Shown here piece by piece: positions 1-5,275 of a stretch of 5,275 nucleotides of DNA. Positions within the stretch are counted from its first letter, which is position 1. The number at the start of each line of letters is the position of its first letter. Source of the DNA: an uncultured Saprospiraceae bacterium (GTDB lineage Bacteria; Bacteroidota; Bacteroidia; Chitinophagales; Saprospiraceae); assembly GCA_937969485.1 (NCBI GenBank), contig CALBVQ010000228.1:1-5275 (forward strand), read 5' to 3'. A model generated the notes under the pieces. It saw only the letters and a program-made list of their open reading frames with translations. It was not told the DNA's origin and did not search any database. A program made the position numbers and the translations under genes.

Positions 1-302
1 ATTACCACCACTTCTATCGGTTTAGCTCCTGCAAGCTTAGCCATTTTTTCAGTTAGAAATTCATGATAGGGCATCCACGGGTTTTTGGCATGAAAATGCC
101 CTTCTACGCCATAGTTTTTCCAGTCTTCAAGTTCTTGCTTGATGTATTTTTCTGTTCTTTGGGGTTGTAACCCCAAAGAATTTCCGCACAAATAAATAAA
201 CGGCTCTCCACTTTTCTGTTTAGGCAAATGAAACTCATTGCGATATTTTTTCAAAGGGTCTTGCGCATCAAGTTCCAATGCGTAATCCAAAGTATACTTC
301 AT
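1..302 (-). CDS. kynU: Kynureninase, N-terminal part (cut by window edge)
   Basis: Kynureninase is a cytosolic PLP enzyme that cleaves L-kynurenine or 3-hydroxykynurenine to (3-hydroxy)anthranilate and alanine. The window holds the first 100 codons, beginning MKYTLDYALELDAQDPLKKY; the reading frame is open to position 1. The family signature YLCGNSLGLQP is at residues 37-47. It is followed by a WKNYGVEGHF segment (61-70) and NPWMPYHEF (74-82), both typical of the kynureninase N-terminus. The PLP-binding lysine lies beyond the edge, so activity cannot be judged. The ATG at 302 is one base after the ACMSD stop codon, which implies co-transcription and probably translational coupling. No clear Shine-Dalgarno sequence precedes it. 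The product feeds the dioxygenase encoded two genes upstream. Identification rests on the signature and the context; the ORF is truncated by the window, not by mutation. Confidence 0.93.
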   Translation of the reverse strand, partial: MKYTLDYALELDAQDPLKKYRNEFHLPKQKSGEPFIYLCGNSLGLQPQRTEKYIKQELEDWKNYGVEGHFHAKNPWMPYHEFLTEKMAKLAGAKPIEVVV

Positions 303-303
303 A

Positions 304-1371
304 TTATTTCTGCTTAACTCGATCATAGAATTTTTTACTATCGTCCCCACATAACCACTTCACAACATTTGTTTCCCAAATTTCATCCTGCTGAGTTTTA
401 GTGATGATATTCTCTTCTACAGCAAGATCTAAAAGTTTGCCGGGATACGAGGATTGGCGCTCGCTCTCCATTTCTCCAAGTGGATATGGATCGTCAAGTC
501 CTAGGATGATTTGGTCAGTTCCATCTTGCCGTCGAATCATCAACTCTAGGGAAATTGTATCGTGGACCAAACTATCAAAAAAGATATTGGGATGCCCAAT
601 AGCCTTTCTAGGGCGCGTTTGACCTTTGAAAAGATCCGGTCTACCGTCAAATCCCTGCGTTCTTCGACCAATATTGAGGTGATTTAATTGTCCACCGTGG
701 GCAAAACATACGCGAATGTTCGGGTATTTCTCGTACAAGCCATCAAGCGTGTAAAAATGATAAGCATCGGCACATTGGGCCAACATCCAAATGAGGTGAA
801 ATCTCCATGACTTGTTTTGCAACTTTATGAATTTTTCTCCATCGTACGGATGAATTTCTATCGCTAGACCATACTTGTTCGCCAGTTCAAAAATAGGCGC
901 AGTTTCTTTATCGAAGATTCCTCTCCAGGTCCCTATAGAATCCATGTAGTGAGTCGGCAAACACAATACGCGCAGTCCCAATTCTTCCACGCATCGTTCA
1001 ATTTCCCAGCAAGCTCCATCGATAAATCCAGCATGCACCACGAATCCACAAGTGAATTTTGTAGGATGATCATGCTGAACCTTGGCGTTAAAATCATTTT
1101 GAAACCGTAAGGCGTATTTCATGTCACTGATGCGCAACCCATTACCATATAGCTGAGAGAGGTTCAGCACTACCGCGTGGTCGATTTTGTTGTGTTCCAT
1201 CCATTCCAGCTTCTCATCTAAGAAAAAACTTGAATCTGTAACAGGACGCTTCCAATCTTTTTGAAGCATATGCTGTCTATCCTCGTCAATCCAGAAAATT
1301 TCTTTCTCCTTAAGGTAGGGAGGAATTTGCTCCGGGTAAGGAAGTAAATGTGAATGACCATTAATTCTCAT
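304..1371 (-). CDS. 2-amino-3-carboxymuconate-6-semialdehyde decarboxylase (ACMSD), amidohydrolase superfamily
   Basis: ACMSD is a metal-dependent, non-oxidative decarboxylase. It converts 2-amino-3-carboxymuconate semialdehyde to 2-aminomuconate semialdehyde, competing with spontaneous cyclisation to quinolinate. The protein has 355 residues, slightly longer than the roughly 335 of characterised human and Pseudomonas enzymes. Visible metal-site residues are H6 and H8 (NGHSHLLP), H174 (IEIHPYDG), the catalytic-type H225 (CFAHGG) and D293 (GLDDPYPLGE, equivalent to GTDYPFPLGE in the human enzyme). R42 and R244 (in GRPDL) align without gaps, from memory, with the two arginines that bind the substrate carboxylates, one donated by the partner subunit. 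This separates it from other amidohydrolases of the family. The start at 1371 places the HxH motif at the very N-terminus, as expected. The gene lies 35 nt after the dioxygenase that makes its substrate and one nt before kynU. An annotation as generic amidohydrolase would be an underprediction. Confidence 0.93.
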   Translation of the reverse strand: MRINGHSHLLPYPEQIPPYLKEKEIFWIDEDRQHMLQKDWKRPVTDSSFFLDEKLEWMEHNKIDHAVVLNLSQLYGNGLRISDMKYALRFQNDFNAKVQHDHPTKFTCGFVVHAGFIDGACWEIERCVEELGLRVLCLPTHYMDSIGTWRGIFDKETAPIFELANKYGLAIEIHPYDGEKFIKLQNKSWRFHLIWMLAQCADAYHFYTLDGLYEKYPNIRVCFAHGGQLNHLNIGRRTQGFDGRPDLFKGQTRPRKAIGHPNIFFDSLVHDTISLELMIRRQDGTDQIILGLDDPYPLGEMESERQSSYPGKLLDLAVEENIITKTQQDEIWETNVVKWLCGDDSKKFYDRVKQK

Positions 1372-1406
1372 ACTATTGGTTTTAAAATGTAATGCGAATA
1401 ATTTAC

Positions 1407-1922
1407 TTAGCTAGGTTTCTGCATTACCGTACCGCATTTACTGCAGGTTTTCAATTCTTCATTGGAATAAAATTTATCGAATATGACAGGCATGTCTTTT
1501 TCGATGTTGTTCAGTTTGAACGGCTCGTTGTAAAGTTCGTTATGGCAATTTTCGCAGAACCAAGCTAGACCATCTTCCATATCATCCTCCCTTTTCTGTT
1601 CGATGACTAGTCCTACGGTATTCGCACCACGTTGAGGCGAGTGCGGAATATTGGGTGGTAGGTAGAAAATTTCTCCTTCTTTGATATTGATGTCCTCCTG
1701 TTTACCGTCCACGATTACCTTAAGAACGATATCACCTTCTACTTGGTAGAAGAACTCGGGAGTTTGGTTAAGGTGATAGTCTTTTCTTGAGTTGGGGCCA
1801 CCTACAATCATTACGATGCAGTCTTCATTGTAGATTGCTTTATTCCCCACAGGAGGTTTTAAGAATTCGCGATTTTCATCAATCCAAGCTTGGAGGTTAA
1901 TTGGGTTAAATGGTTTTGACAT
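1407..1922 (-). CDS. 3-hydroxyanthranilate 3,4-dioxygenase
   Basis: This cupin-fold, Fe(II)-dependent extradiol dioxygenase opens the ring of 3-hydroxyanthranilate to give 2-amino-3-carboxymuconate semialdehyde. It has 171 residues, near the usual length of the bacterial single-domain enzyme. Iron ligands are H50, E56 and H94, in DYHLNQTPEFFYQ and PPNIPHSPQR. R46, R98 and E108 match the substrate-binding residues known from the Cupriavidus metallidurans enzyme, allowing for a small gap. A C-terminal rubredoxin-like metal site is complete, with C123/C126 (CENC) and C160/C163 (CSKC); this second site is typical of bacterial forms. The gene (called nbaC or haaO elsewhere) begins 26 nt after the semialdehyde dehydrogenase. 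Its start is preceded by an AT-rich stretch without a Shine-Dalgarno sequence. Because its product would otherwise become quinolinate, the adjacent ACMSD gene argues for catabolism rather than NAD synthesis. All key residues are present. Confidence 0.96.
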   Translation of the reverse strand: MSKPFNPINLQAWIDENREFLKPPVGNKAIYNEDCIVMIVGGPNSRKDYHLNQTPEFFYQVEGDIVLKVIVDGKQEDINIKEGEIFYLPPNIPHSPQRGANTVGLVIEQKREDDMEDGLAWFCENCHNELYNEPFKLNNIEKDMPVIFDKFYSNEELKTCSKCGTVMQKPS

Positions 1923-1948
1923 AGTATCTATTTTTAATTCAACTTATA

Positions 1949-3388
1949 TTAGTATTTGATGCAAACGTTTGTTGTTTCGGTAAAAAAGCGGAGGGCTTCG
2001 TATCCGCCTTCTCGGCCAACTCCTGAGTTTTTCATTCCTCCGAAAGGAGTCCTCAAATCACGTAGCAGCCATGTATTAATCCAGACTATTCCCGATTCGA
2101 TTTTGGCTGCCATTCTATGAGCACGACTTAGGTCTTGAGTCCAGAGTGTGGTGGACAATCCGTACGTACTGTTATTCGCTATTTCCAATATTTCTTCTTC
2201 GGTATCAAAGGGCATAATCGTTACTACTGGGCCAAAGATTTCTTCTTGATTCGTGCGACAATCGTTATTGAGGCCTTCGATAATTGTAGGTTCGATATAC
2301 CAGCCGTTTTCATGACCTTTCGGCTGAACGGATTTTCCGCCTGCGAGTATTTTTCCACCCTCATCTTTCGCTAAGTTAATATAGTACATCACTTTATCAA
2401 AATGCGGCTTTGAAACGACCGCTCCTACTTTTGTATCAGGGTCTAAAGGATCTCCTACTTTCATCGTTGAAACTCGACTCACGAAATCCTTCTTGAATTT
2501 CTCGTAAAGTGACTTTTGTACGAAAATCTTCGAACCGCAGAGGCAGATTTGTCCTTGATTTGCAAAGGATGATCTGATAGTGGTTTTGAGCATTCTATCG
2601 TAGTCACAATCTGCAAAAATTATGTTGGGATTCTTACCTCCCATTTCCAAGGAATATTTCTTAAAAGACGGAGCAGCTTTGCTTGCAATGTCAGCTCCAA
2701 CTTTAGTACTTCCTGTAAATGAAATCGCTTTAATCTGAGGATGACTGCTCATCACAGCTCCAGTATGTTGACCTAATCCATGCACAATATTAAGGACTCC
2801 TGCAGGTAGCCCAGCGTCAATGCAAATCTTAGAAAGCAAATAAGCTGTCATGGGAGTTATCTCTGAAGGCTTGGCAACTACTGTATTTCCAGCTGCAAGC
2901 GCTGGAGCAATTTTCCAAGAAAAAAGATATAGTGGCAAATTCCAAGGGGATATGCAAGCTACGACACCTAGCGGTTTCCGAAGGGTATAGTTTATTGCGT
3001 AACCGTTCATTTCATGAGAATCGGAAGAAAACTGCATAATAGCAGTAGCGAAAAAACGAAAATTACTAGATGCGCGTGGAATGTCCACTGACTTAGCTAA
3101 CCACAACGGTTTTCCGTTGTCAATTGATTCTGCCAGAGCGAGTTCTTCAAGCTTATCATCAATTCCTTGCGAAATACGCATCAATATATCATGACGTTCT
3201 TCATTGGAAGTAGCTGACCACGCAGGAAATGCCTTTTTTGCAGCTTGCACTGCAAGATCAACATCCTCCTCTCTCGAATCTGGCGCCGTTGCATATTGCT
3301 TTCCTGTTGCAGGATTATAAACTTCCAACACAGCATCACATGTAGCATCTTGCAGTATTCCATCAATATAGTTTTGAATCTTTTTCAT
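1949..3388 (-). CDS. 2-aminomuconic 6-semialdehyde dehydrogenase (aldehyde dehydrogenase superfamily)
   Basis: This NAD-dependent aldehyde dehydrogenase is predicted to oxidise 2-aminomuconate 6-semialdehyde to 2-aminomuconate. It has 479 residues, a normal length. Catalytic-site residues are N150 (SPWNLP), E248 (LEMGGKNP) and the nucleophile C282 (GQICLC). The dinucleotide-binding FTGSTKVG begins at 224, and EEIFGPV is at 382-388. Substrate assignment comes from NFRFFA (109-114) and WLLRDLRTPFGG (440-451), whose arginines correspond to those that hold the substrate carboxylate in the aminomuconate and hydroxymuconate semialdehyde dehydrogenase group (NbaE, AmnC, DmpC/XylG, human ALDH8A1). 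The sequence alone cannot fully exclude 2-hydroxymuconate semialdehyde as substrate, but the neighbouring kynurenine genes favour the amino compound. The start codon overlaps the stop of the IclR gene in an ATGA, giving likely translational coupling. A second cysteine, C284, next to the nucleophile is usual for this group. Confidence 0.92.
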   Translation of the reverse strand: MKKIQNYIDGILQDATCDAVLEVYNPATGKQYATAPDSREEDVDLAVQAAKKAFPAWSATSNEERHDILMRISQGIDDKLEELALAESIDNGKPLWLAKSVDIPRASSNFRFFATAIMQFSSDSHEMNGYAINYTLRKPLGVVACISPWNLPLYLFSWKIAPALAAGNTVVAKPSEITPMTAYLLSKICIDAGLPAGVLNIVHGLGQHTGAVMSSHPQIKAISFTGSTKVGADIASKAAPSFKKYSLEMGGKNPNIIFADCDYDRMLKTTIRSSFANQGQICLCGSKIFVQKSLYEKFKKDFVSRVSTMKVGDPLDPDTKVGAVVSKPHFDKVMYYINLAKDEGGKILAGGKSVQPKGHENGWYIEPTIIEGLNNDCRTNQEEIFGPVVTIMPFDTEEEILEIANNSTYGLSTTLWTQDLSRAHRMAAKIESGIVWINTWLLRDLRTPFGGMKNSGVGREGGYEALRFFTETTNVCIKY

Positions 3389-4167
3389 ACGGCTATTGGT
3401 TTAAAATCTCCTATTCTATTTTGAATTTCGGCAGCTCCTGTTTTCAAGGTTGTCACATAGTCTTTCAATTGATCAATCTTAAATCTATTGGCAGGCCCTG
3501 CTGCACTCAGACTTGCAACGATATCGTTTTTCTGATTAAAAATAGGCACTGCCACGCAAATCAACCCTATTTCGTACTCTTCATAATCAACAGCATAACC
3601 TTGTTTTCTAACTTTCAATAGTTCCGCCTCCAAGCTTTTGTGGTCAGTGATGGTATTTTCAGTGAATACTTCTAAGTCCTGCTTTAAAAGCCTGGTTTGC
3701 AAAAGCTCCTGGTACTTCACGTGAGAATTTGCTAATAATACTTTTCCAAGACTTGTTGCGTGTAGGGGACTATACGAACCTATTGTAGTATTAATCCGCA
3801 ATCCCTGAGGGCTTGCAACTTTATCTATGTAGTACACCTGACTATCTTTCAGAATAGCAATGTGCACAGTCTCAGTGATTTTATCACCAACTTTTATTAG
3901 TTCTGGATGAGTCTTATCGACGAACGCTGACTGAATCTGCACTCGATTCCCCAGTTCGAAGAGTTTCAGTCCAAGCCCATACTTTCCAGAATTATCATCT
4001 TGATACATGATTCCCCTTTTCTGCATATCAGACAGAAATCTGTATATCGTACTTTTATTGGACTCGCTCTCTTTCGCCAATTCTGTAACACTCCACTCTG
4101 GTTTCTCAACCGTGAAGTACTCAAGAATAGCAAATGTCTTGTCAACTGAACTTTTGAGCCCTTTCAT
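3385..4167 (-). CDS. IclR-family transcriptional regulator of the kynurenine cluster
   Basis: This is a 260-residue DNA-binding regulator of standard IclR length. The N-terminal winged helix-turn-helix covers about residues 5-68; VTELAKESESNKSTIYRFLSDM is the helix-turn-helix. The wing leads into KYGLGLKLFELG (62-73). The C-terminal effector-binding domain (about 80-250) shows the family blocks SYSPLHATSLGKVLLA (131-146) and GYAVDYEEYEIGLICVAVPIF (190-210). It lies inside the operon, 17 nt after the decarboxylase gene and overlapping the dehydrogenase by 4 nt, so its level should follow that of the pathway enzymes. IclR proteins near aromatic catabolic genes can be repressors or activators that sense a pathway intermediate. 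The likely effector here is kynurenine, 3-hydroxyanthranilate or a muconate, but this is inference. Its target may be the palindrome at 4990-5003. The start at 4167 has a weak AAGAAAG upstream, the nearest thing to a ribosome site in this window. Confidence 0.9.
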   Translation of the reverse strand: MKGLKSSVDKTFAILEYFTVEKPEWSVTELAKESESNKSTIYRFLSDMQKRGIMYQDDNSGKYGLGLKLFELGNRVQIQSAFVDKTHPELIKVGDKITETVHIAILKDSQVYYIDKVASPQGLRINTTIGSYSPLHATSLGKVLLANSHVKYQELLQTRLLKQDLEVFTENTITDHKSLEAELLKVRKQGYAVDYEEYEIGLICVAVPIFNQKNDIVASLSAAGPANRFKIDQLKDYVTTLKTGAAEIQNRIGDFKPIAV

Positions 4168-4184
4168 AATGTAATACTTTCTTG

Positions 4185-4952
4185 TTAAACTACATTAAGT
4201 CTCACCGTTCCAAGGTCTGCAACATTCACCTCTACTTGATCATCGTTTTTCAAGAATACAGCTGGGGTAGCAGCCCCAGCTAGAATGATCATACCCTTTT
4301 TAAGAGATACATTATTTTCATTGGCCAATCGTACAGCTTCTACTAATGACTCAAGAGGATTACCAAGTATTGCATTTGAATTCCCAGACTGTATCACCTC
4401 CCCGTTGACTTTCAATTCAATATGAAGGTCAGCCACGTTGGTAGTTGCCTCATGCCAATCTCCTAGGATATATGCCGAGGAAGAGCAATTATCAGCAACT
4501 ACGTCTTCTAAAGAAAATTTAAAATTTTCATAGCGAGAGTCAATTATTTCTATTGCCGCAGCAACACCTGAAATATGATCTGTGGCATTATCTAATGTGA
4601 TCAAACCTGCGATATCGTCTTTCAACAAGAACGCAATTTCTGGCTCTGCTCGAGGGTGCACATACTCGCTTAAGGTAAGATTTCCTCCATTTTCAATCGC
4701 CATCTTATCCGTCAATCTACCCCATATGAGATCGTGAACGCCCATCTGTTCCATTTTGGCTCTACTAGTAAAACCCAGTTTCAAACCTGTGGGATTTTCT
4801 CCTCTATCGTATCGTCTATCAATCGAGGCTTTCTGGATATCATAGGCATCAGATAGTGAGATGGTATGCTTCAAACTTAGTTGGGCTATCGGCGTAGAAT
4901 CTTTGGCTGCATTGTCCAATACTTCAGCTAGTTCCTTTATCACTTGTTTCAT
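4185..4952 (-). CDS. 4-oxalocrotonate decarboxylase (2-keto-4-pentenoate hydratase/decarboxylase family)
   Basis: The enzyme decarboxylates 2-oxo-3-hexenedioate (4-oxalocrotonate) to 2-hydroxypenta-2,4-dienoate (2-oxopent-4-enoate), the step where aminomuconate breakdown joins the lower meta-cleavage pathway. It has 255 residues, full length for the fumarylacetoacetate hydrolase-like fold. Metal ligands are predicted as E103 and E105 (PRAEPEIAF) and E135 (AIEIIDSR), with the conserved lysine K58 in GLKLGFTSR. The block FTSRAKMEQMGVHDLIWGRLTD (61-82) is characteristic of decarboxylases (XylI, DmpH, NbaG, AmnE) rather than of the sister hydratases (XylJ, DmpE). YENFKFSLEDVVADNCSSS (141-159) also fits. 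In other bacteria this decarboxylase works in a complex with the hydratase, which is not seen in the window. It is the first gene of the visible operon. The ATG at 4952 follows an AT-rich leader without a Shine-Dalgarno sequence. A 2-oxopent-4-enoate hydratase is the main alternative. Confidence 0.88.
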   Translation of the reverse strand: MKQVIKELAEVLDNAAKDSTPIAQLSLKHTISLSDAYDIQKASIDRRYDRGENPTGLKLGFTSRAKMEQMGVHDLIWGRLTDKMAIENGGNLTLSEYVHPRAEPEIAFLLKDDIAGLITLDNATDHISGVAAAIEIIDSRYENFKFSLEDVVADNCSSSAYILGDWHEATTNVADLHIELKVNGEVIQSGNSNAILGNPLESLVEAVRLANENNVSLKKGMIILAGAATPAVFLKNDDQVEVNVADLGTVRLNVV

Positions 4953-4977
4953 TTAATAAAATATTGTTTTGATATGC

Positions 4978-4985
4978 GAAATATA
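4978..4985 (-). promoter_or_regulatory. Weak candidate -7 promoter element for the operon
   Basis: The minus strand reads TATATTTC here, seven of eight bases of the Bacteroidota -7 consensus TAnnTTTG. It lies 25 bases before the decarboxylase start codon, which would give a short leader. No convincing -33 TTG is found at the usual spacing. The region is AT-rich, so a chance match is quite possible. TAATTTTT at 5014-5007 is a similar alternative. Confidence 0.25.
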
Positions 4986-4989
4986 CAGT

Positions 4990-5003
4990 GTTTATTCCTA
5001 AAC
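4990..5003. promoter_or_regulatory. Perfect 14-bp inverted repeat, candidate operator for the IclR regulator
   Basis: The sequence GTTTATTCCTAAAC has perfect 5-bp arms (GTTTA/TAAAC) around a 4-bp centre. It lies 37 bp upstream of the first gene and directly beside the candidate -7 element. IclR-family proteins commonly bind palindromes of about this size that overlap or flank the promoter. The assignment to the regulator at 3385-4167 is inference from position and symmetry only; I saw no second copy in the window. Confidence 0.35.
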
Positions 5004-5129
5004 TTAAAAAATTAGCACGAGAAATTGTTTGAATATGATAAGTTCTTTGAATTAAGGAAGGGTGCATTATGCGGTAACACTGCAGCTATCAGGGATTCCC
5101 TTAAGCTCGTAGGGTTTGCTCAGTGGTAT

Positions 5130-5149
5130 AAAAAATTGGCTTCCGCCAA
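5130..5149 (-). terminator. Intrinsic terminator on the minus strand
   Basis: Read on the minus strand, TTGGC-GGAA-GCCAA forms a 5-bp stem closed by a GNRA-type tetraloop and is followed at once by six T (5135-5130). On the plus strand the hairpin is followed by AAGAAAAA, so only the minus-strand direction fits a terminator. It would end a transcript arriving from the right of the window, about 180 nt before the decarboxylase start. That fits an independent promoter for the operon between here and 4953. The stem is short, so efficiency is uncertain. An attenuator within a long operon leader is the alternative. Confidence 0.55.
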
Positions 5150-5162
5150 AAGAAAAATAGAC

Positions 5163-5226
5163 GCCTACGGTAACCAGTTATAGGCTTCAACTAAGGGACT
5201 GACTTACTCAAGCAGTTGCATACTGC
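5163..5226 (-). other. Two short hairpins upstream of the terminator; possible structured RNA or 3' UTR
   Basis: On the minus strand, 5226-5212 can fold as GCAGT-ATGCA-ACTGC. Positions 5185-5163 can fold with outer arms GCCTA/TAGGC and an inner TAA-CTGG-TTA stem, leaving a 3-nt bulge. With the terminator at 5149-5130 these make three hairpins in under 100 nt. No Rfam-type motif (T-box, riboswitch core or tRNA) was recognised. The stems are only 5 bp, so each could arise by chance. Confidence 0.3.
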
Positions 5227-5275
5227 GCACAATCTATTACATCGATACAACATGCATATAGAGAATAATTGACCT

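Larger units (their letters stand above)
4953..5275. other. Intergenic region upstream of the operon, no convincing gene
   Basis: This 323-bp stretch to the right edge has no coding region I can defend. The near half (4953-5030) is AT-rich and holds the candidate promoter and palindrome. The far half (from about 5050) is more balanced in composition, with several short inverted repeats and the terminator. These include AGGG-ATT-CCCT at 5091-5101 and TCCCTTA at 5097-5103 facing TAAGGGA at 5192-5198. A 53-codon plus-strand frame opens with TTG at 5025 and ends at 5183, but it has no ribosome site, no recognised domain, and overlaps the terminator. Minus-strand frames entering from the right edge stop at 5208 and 5191 and are too short to identify. 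Confidence 0.6.

Noticed and set aside
401..622. Plus-strand open frame of 73 codons
   Set aside because: It lies wholly antisense to the well-supported ACMSD gene and has no recognisable domain or ribosome site.
2135..2374. Plus-strand open frame of 79 codons
   Set aside because: It is antisense to conserved parts of the aldehyde dehydrogenase and its translation shows no family features.
3181..3366. Minus-strand open frame of 61 codons in another frame of the dehydrogenase
   Set aside because: It lies within the N-terminal coding part of the dehydrogenase, which has an intact conserved reading frame there.
3421..3621. Plus-strand open frame of 66 codons
   Set aside because: It is antisense to the effector domain of the IclR gene; a shadow of codon bias.
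5109..5131. tRNA-like D-arm text (GCTCAGTGGTA)
   Set aside because: No matching acceptor stem, anticodon arm or T-arm could be placed around it.
5187..5275. Possible end of an insertion sequence or 3' end of a gene at the right edge
   Set aside because: No terminal inverted repeat, target duplication or transposase-like translation was found, and the minus-strand frames entering from the edge are under 30 codons and unrecognised.
1..5275. CRISPR array, defence system, toxin-antitoxin pair or prophage genes
   Set aside because: No repeat-spacer pattern and no such protein families; every supported gene belongs to kynurenine catabolism or its regulation.

Overview
The window is a stretch of a bacterial chromosome carrying part of a tryptophan/kynurenine catabolic operon. 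The likely host is a member of the Bacteroidota (Flavobacteriia/Cytophagia type). This rests on moderate-to-low GC, AT-rich start regions without a clear Shine-Dalgarno sequence, and protein sequences that resemble what I remember of Bacteroidota homologues. No database search was possible, so the taxon is an inference.

All six supported genes lie on the minus strand, so transcription runs from the right of the window to the left. In that order they are: 4-oxalocrotonate decarboxylase (4952-4185), an IclR-family regulator (4167-3385), 2-aminomuconic 6-semialdehyde dehydrogenase (3388-1949), 3-hydroxyanthranilate 3,4-dioxygenase (1922-1407), 2-amino-3-carboxymuconate 6-semialdehyde decarboxylase, ACMSD (1371-304), and the N-terminal 100 residues of kynureninase (302-1, cut by the window edge). 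The spacings are 17 nt, a 4-nt overlap, 26 nt, 35 nt and 1 nt, which fits one transcript.

Together the enzymes form the meta-cleavage branch of kynurenine degradation. Kynureninase releases (3-hydroxy)anthranilate. The dioxygenase opens the ring to 2-amino-3-carboxymuconate semialdehyde. ACMSD decarboxylates this before it can cyclise to quinolinate, and the dehydrogenase oxidises the product to 2-aminomuconate. A deaminase not seen here would give 4-oxalocrotonate, which the first gene product decarboxylates to 2-oxopent-4-enoate. The decarboxylase points to the bacterial lower meta pathway (pyruvate plus acetaldehyde) rather than the animal route through 2-oxoadipate. The 2-aminomuconate deaminase, hydratase, aldolase, acylating acetaldehyde dehydrogenase, kynurenine monooxygenase and tryptophan dioxygenase are not in the window and may lie beyond the left edge or elsewhere.

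The right end (4953-5275) has no convincing gene. It holds a weak candidate promoter, a perfect 14-bp palindrome that could be the operator for the IclR protein, and a minus-strand hairpin followed by six U that looks like an intrinsic terminator. Two more short hairpins lie just upstream of it. These could be the 3' end of a neighbouring transcript, a small RNA, or a leader. The enzymes themselves are known families; the less explained material is the right-hand intergenic region and the regulatory layout.
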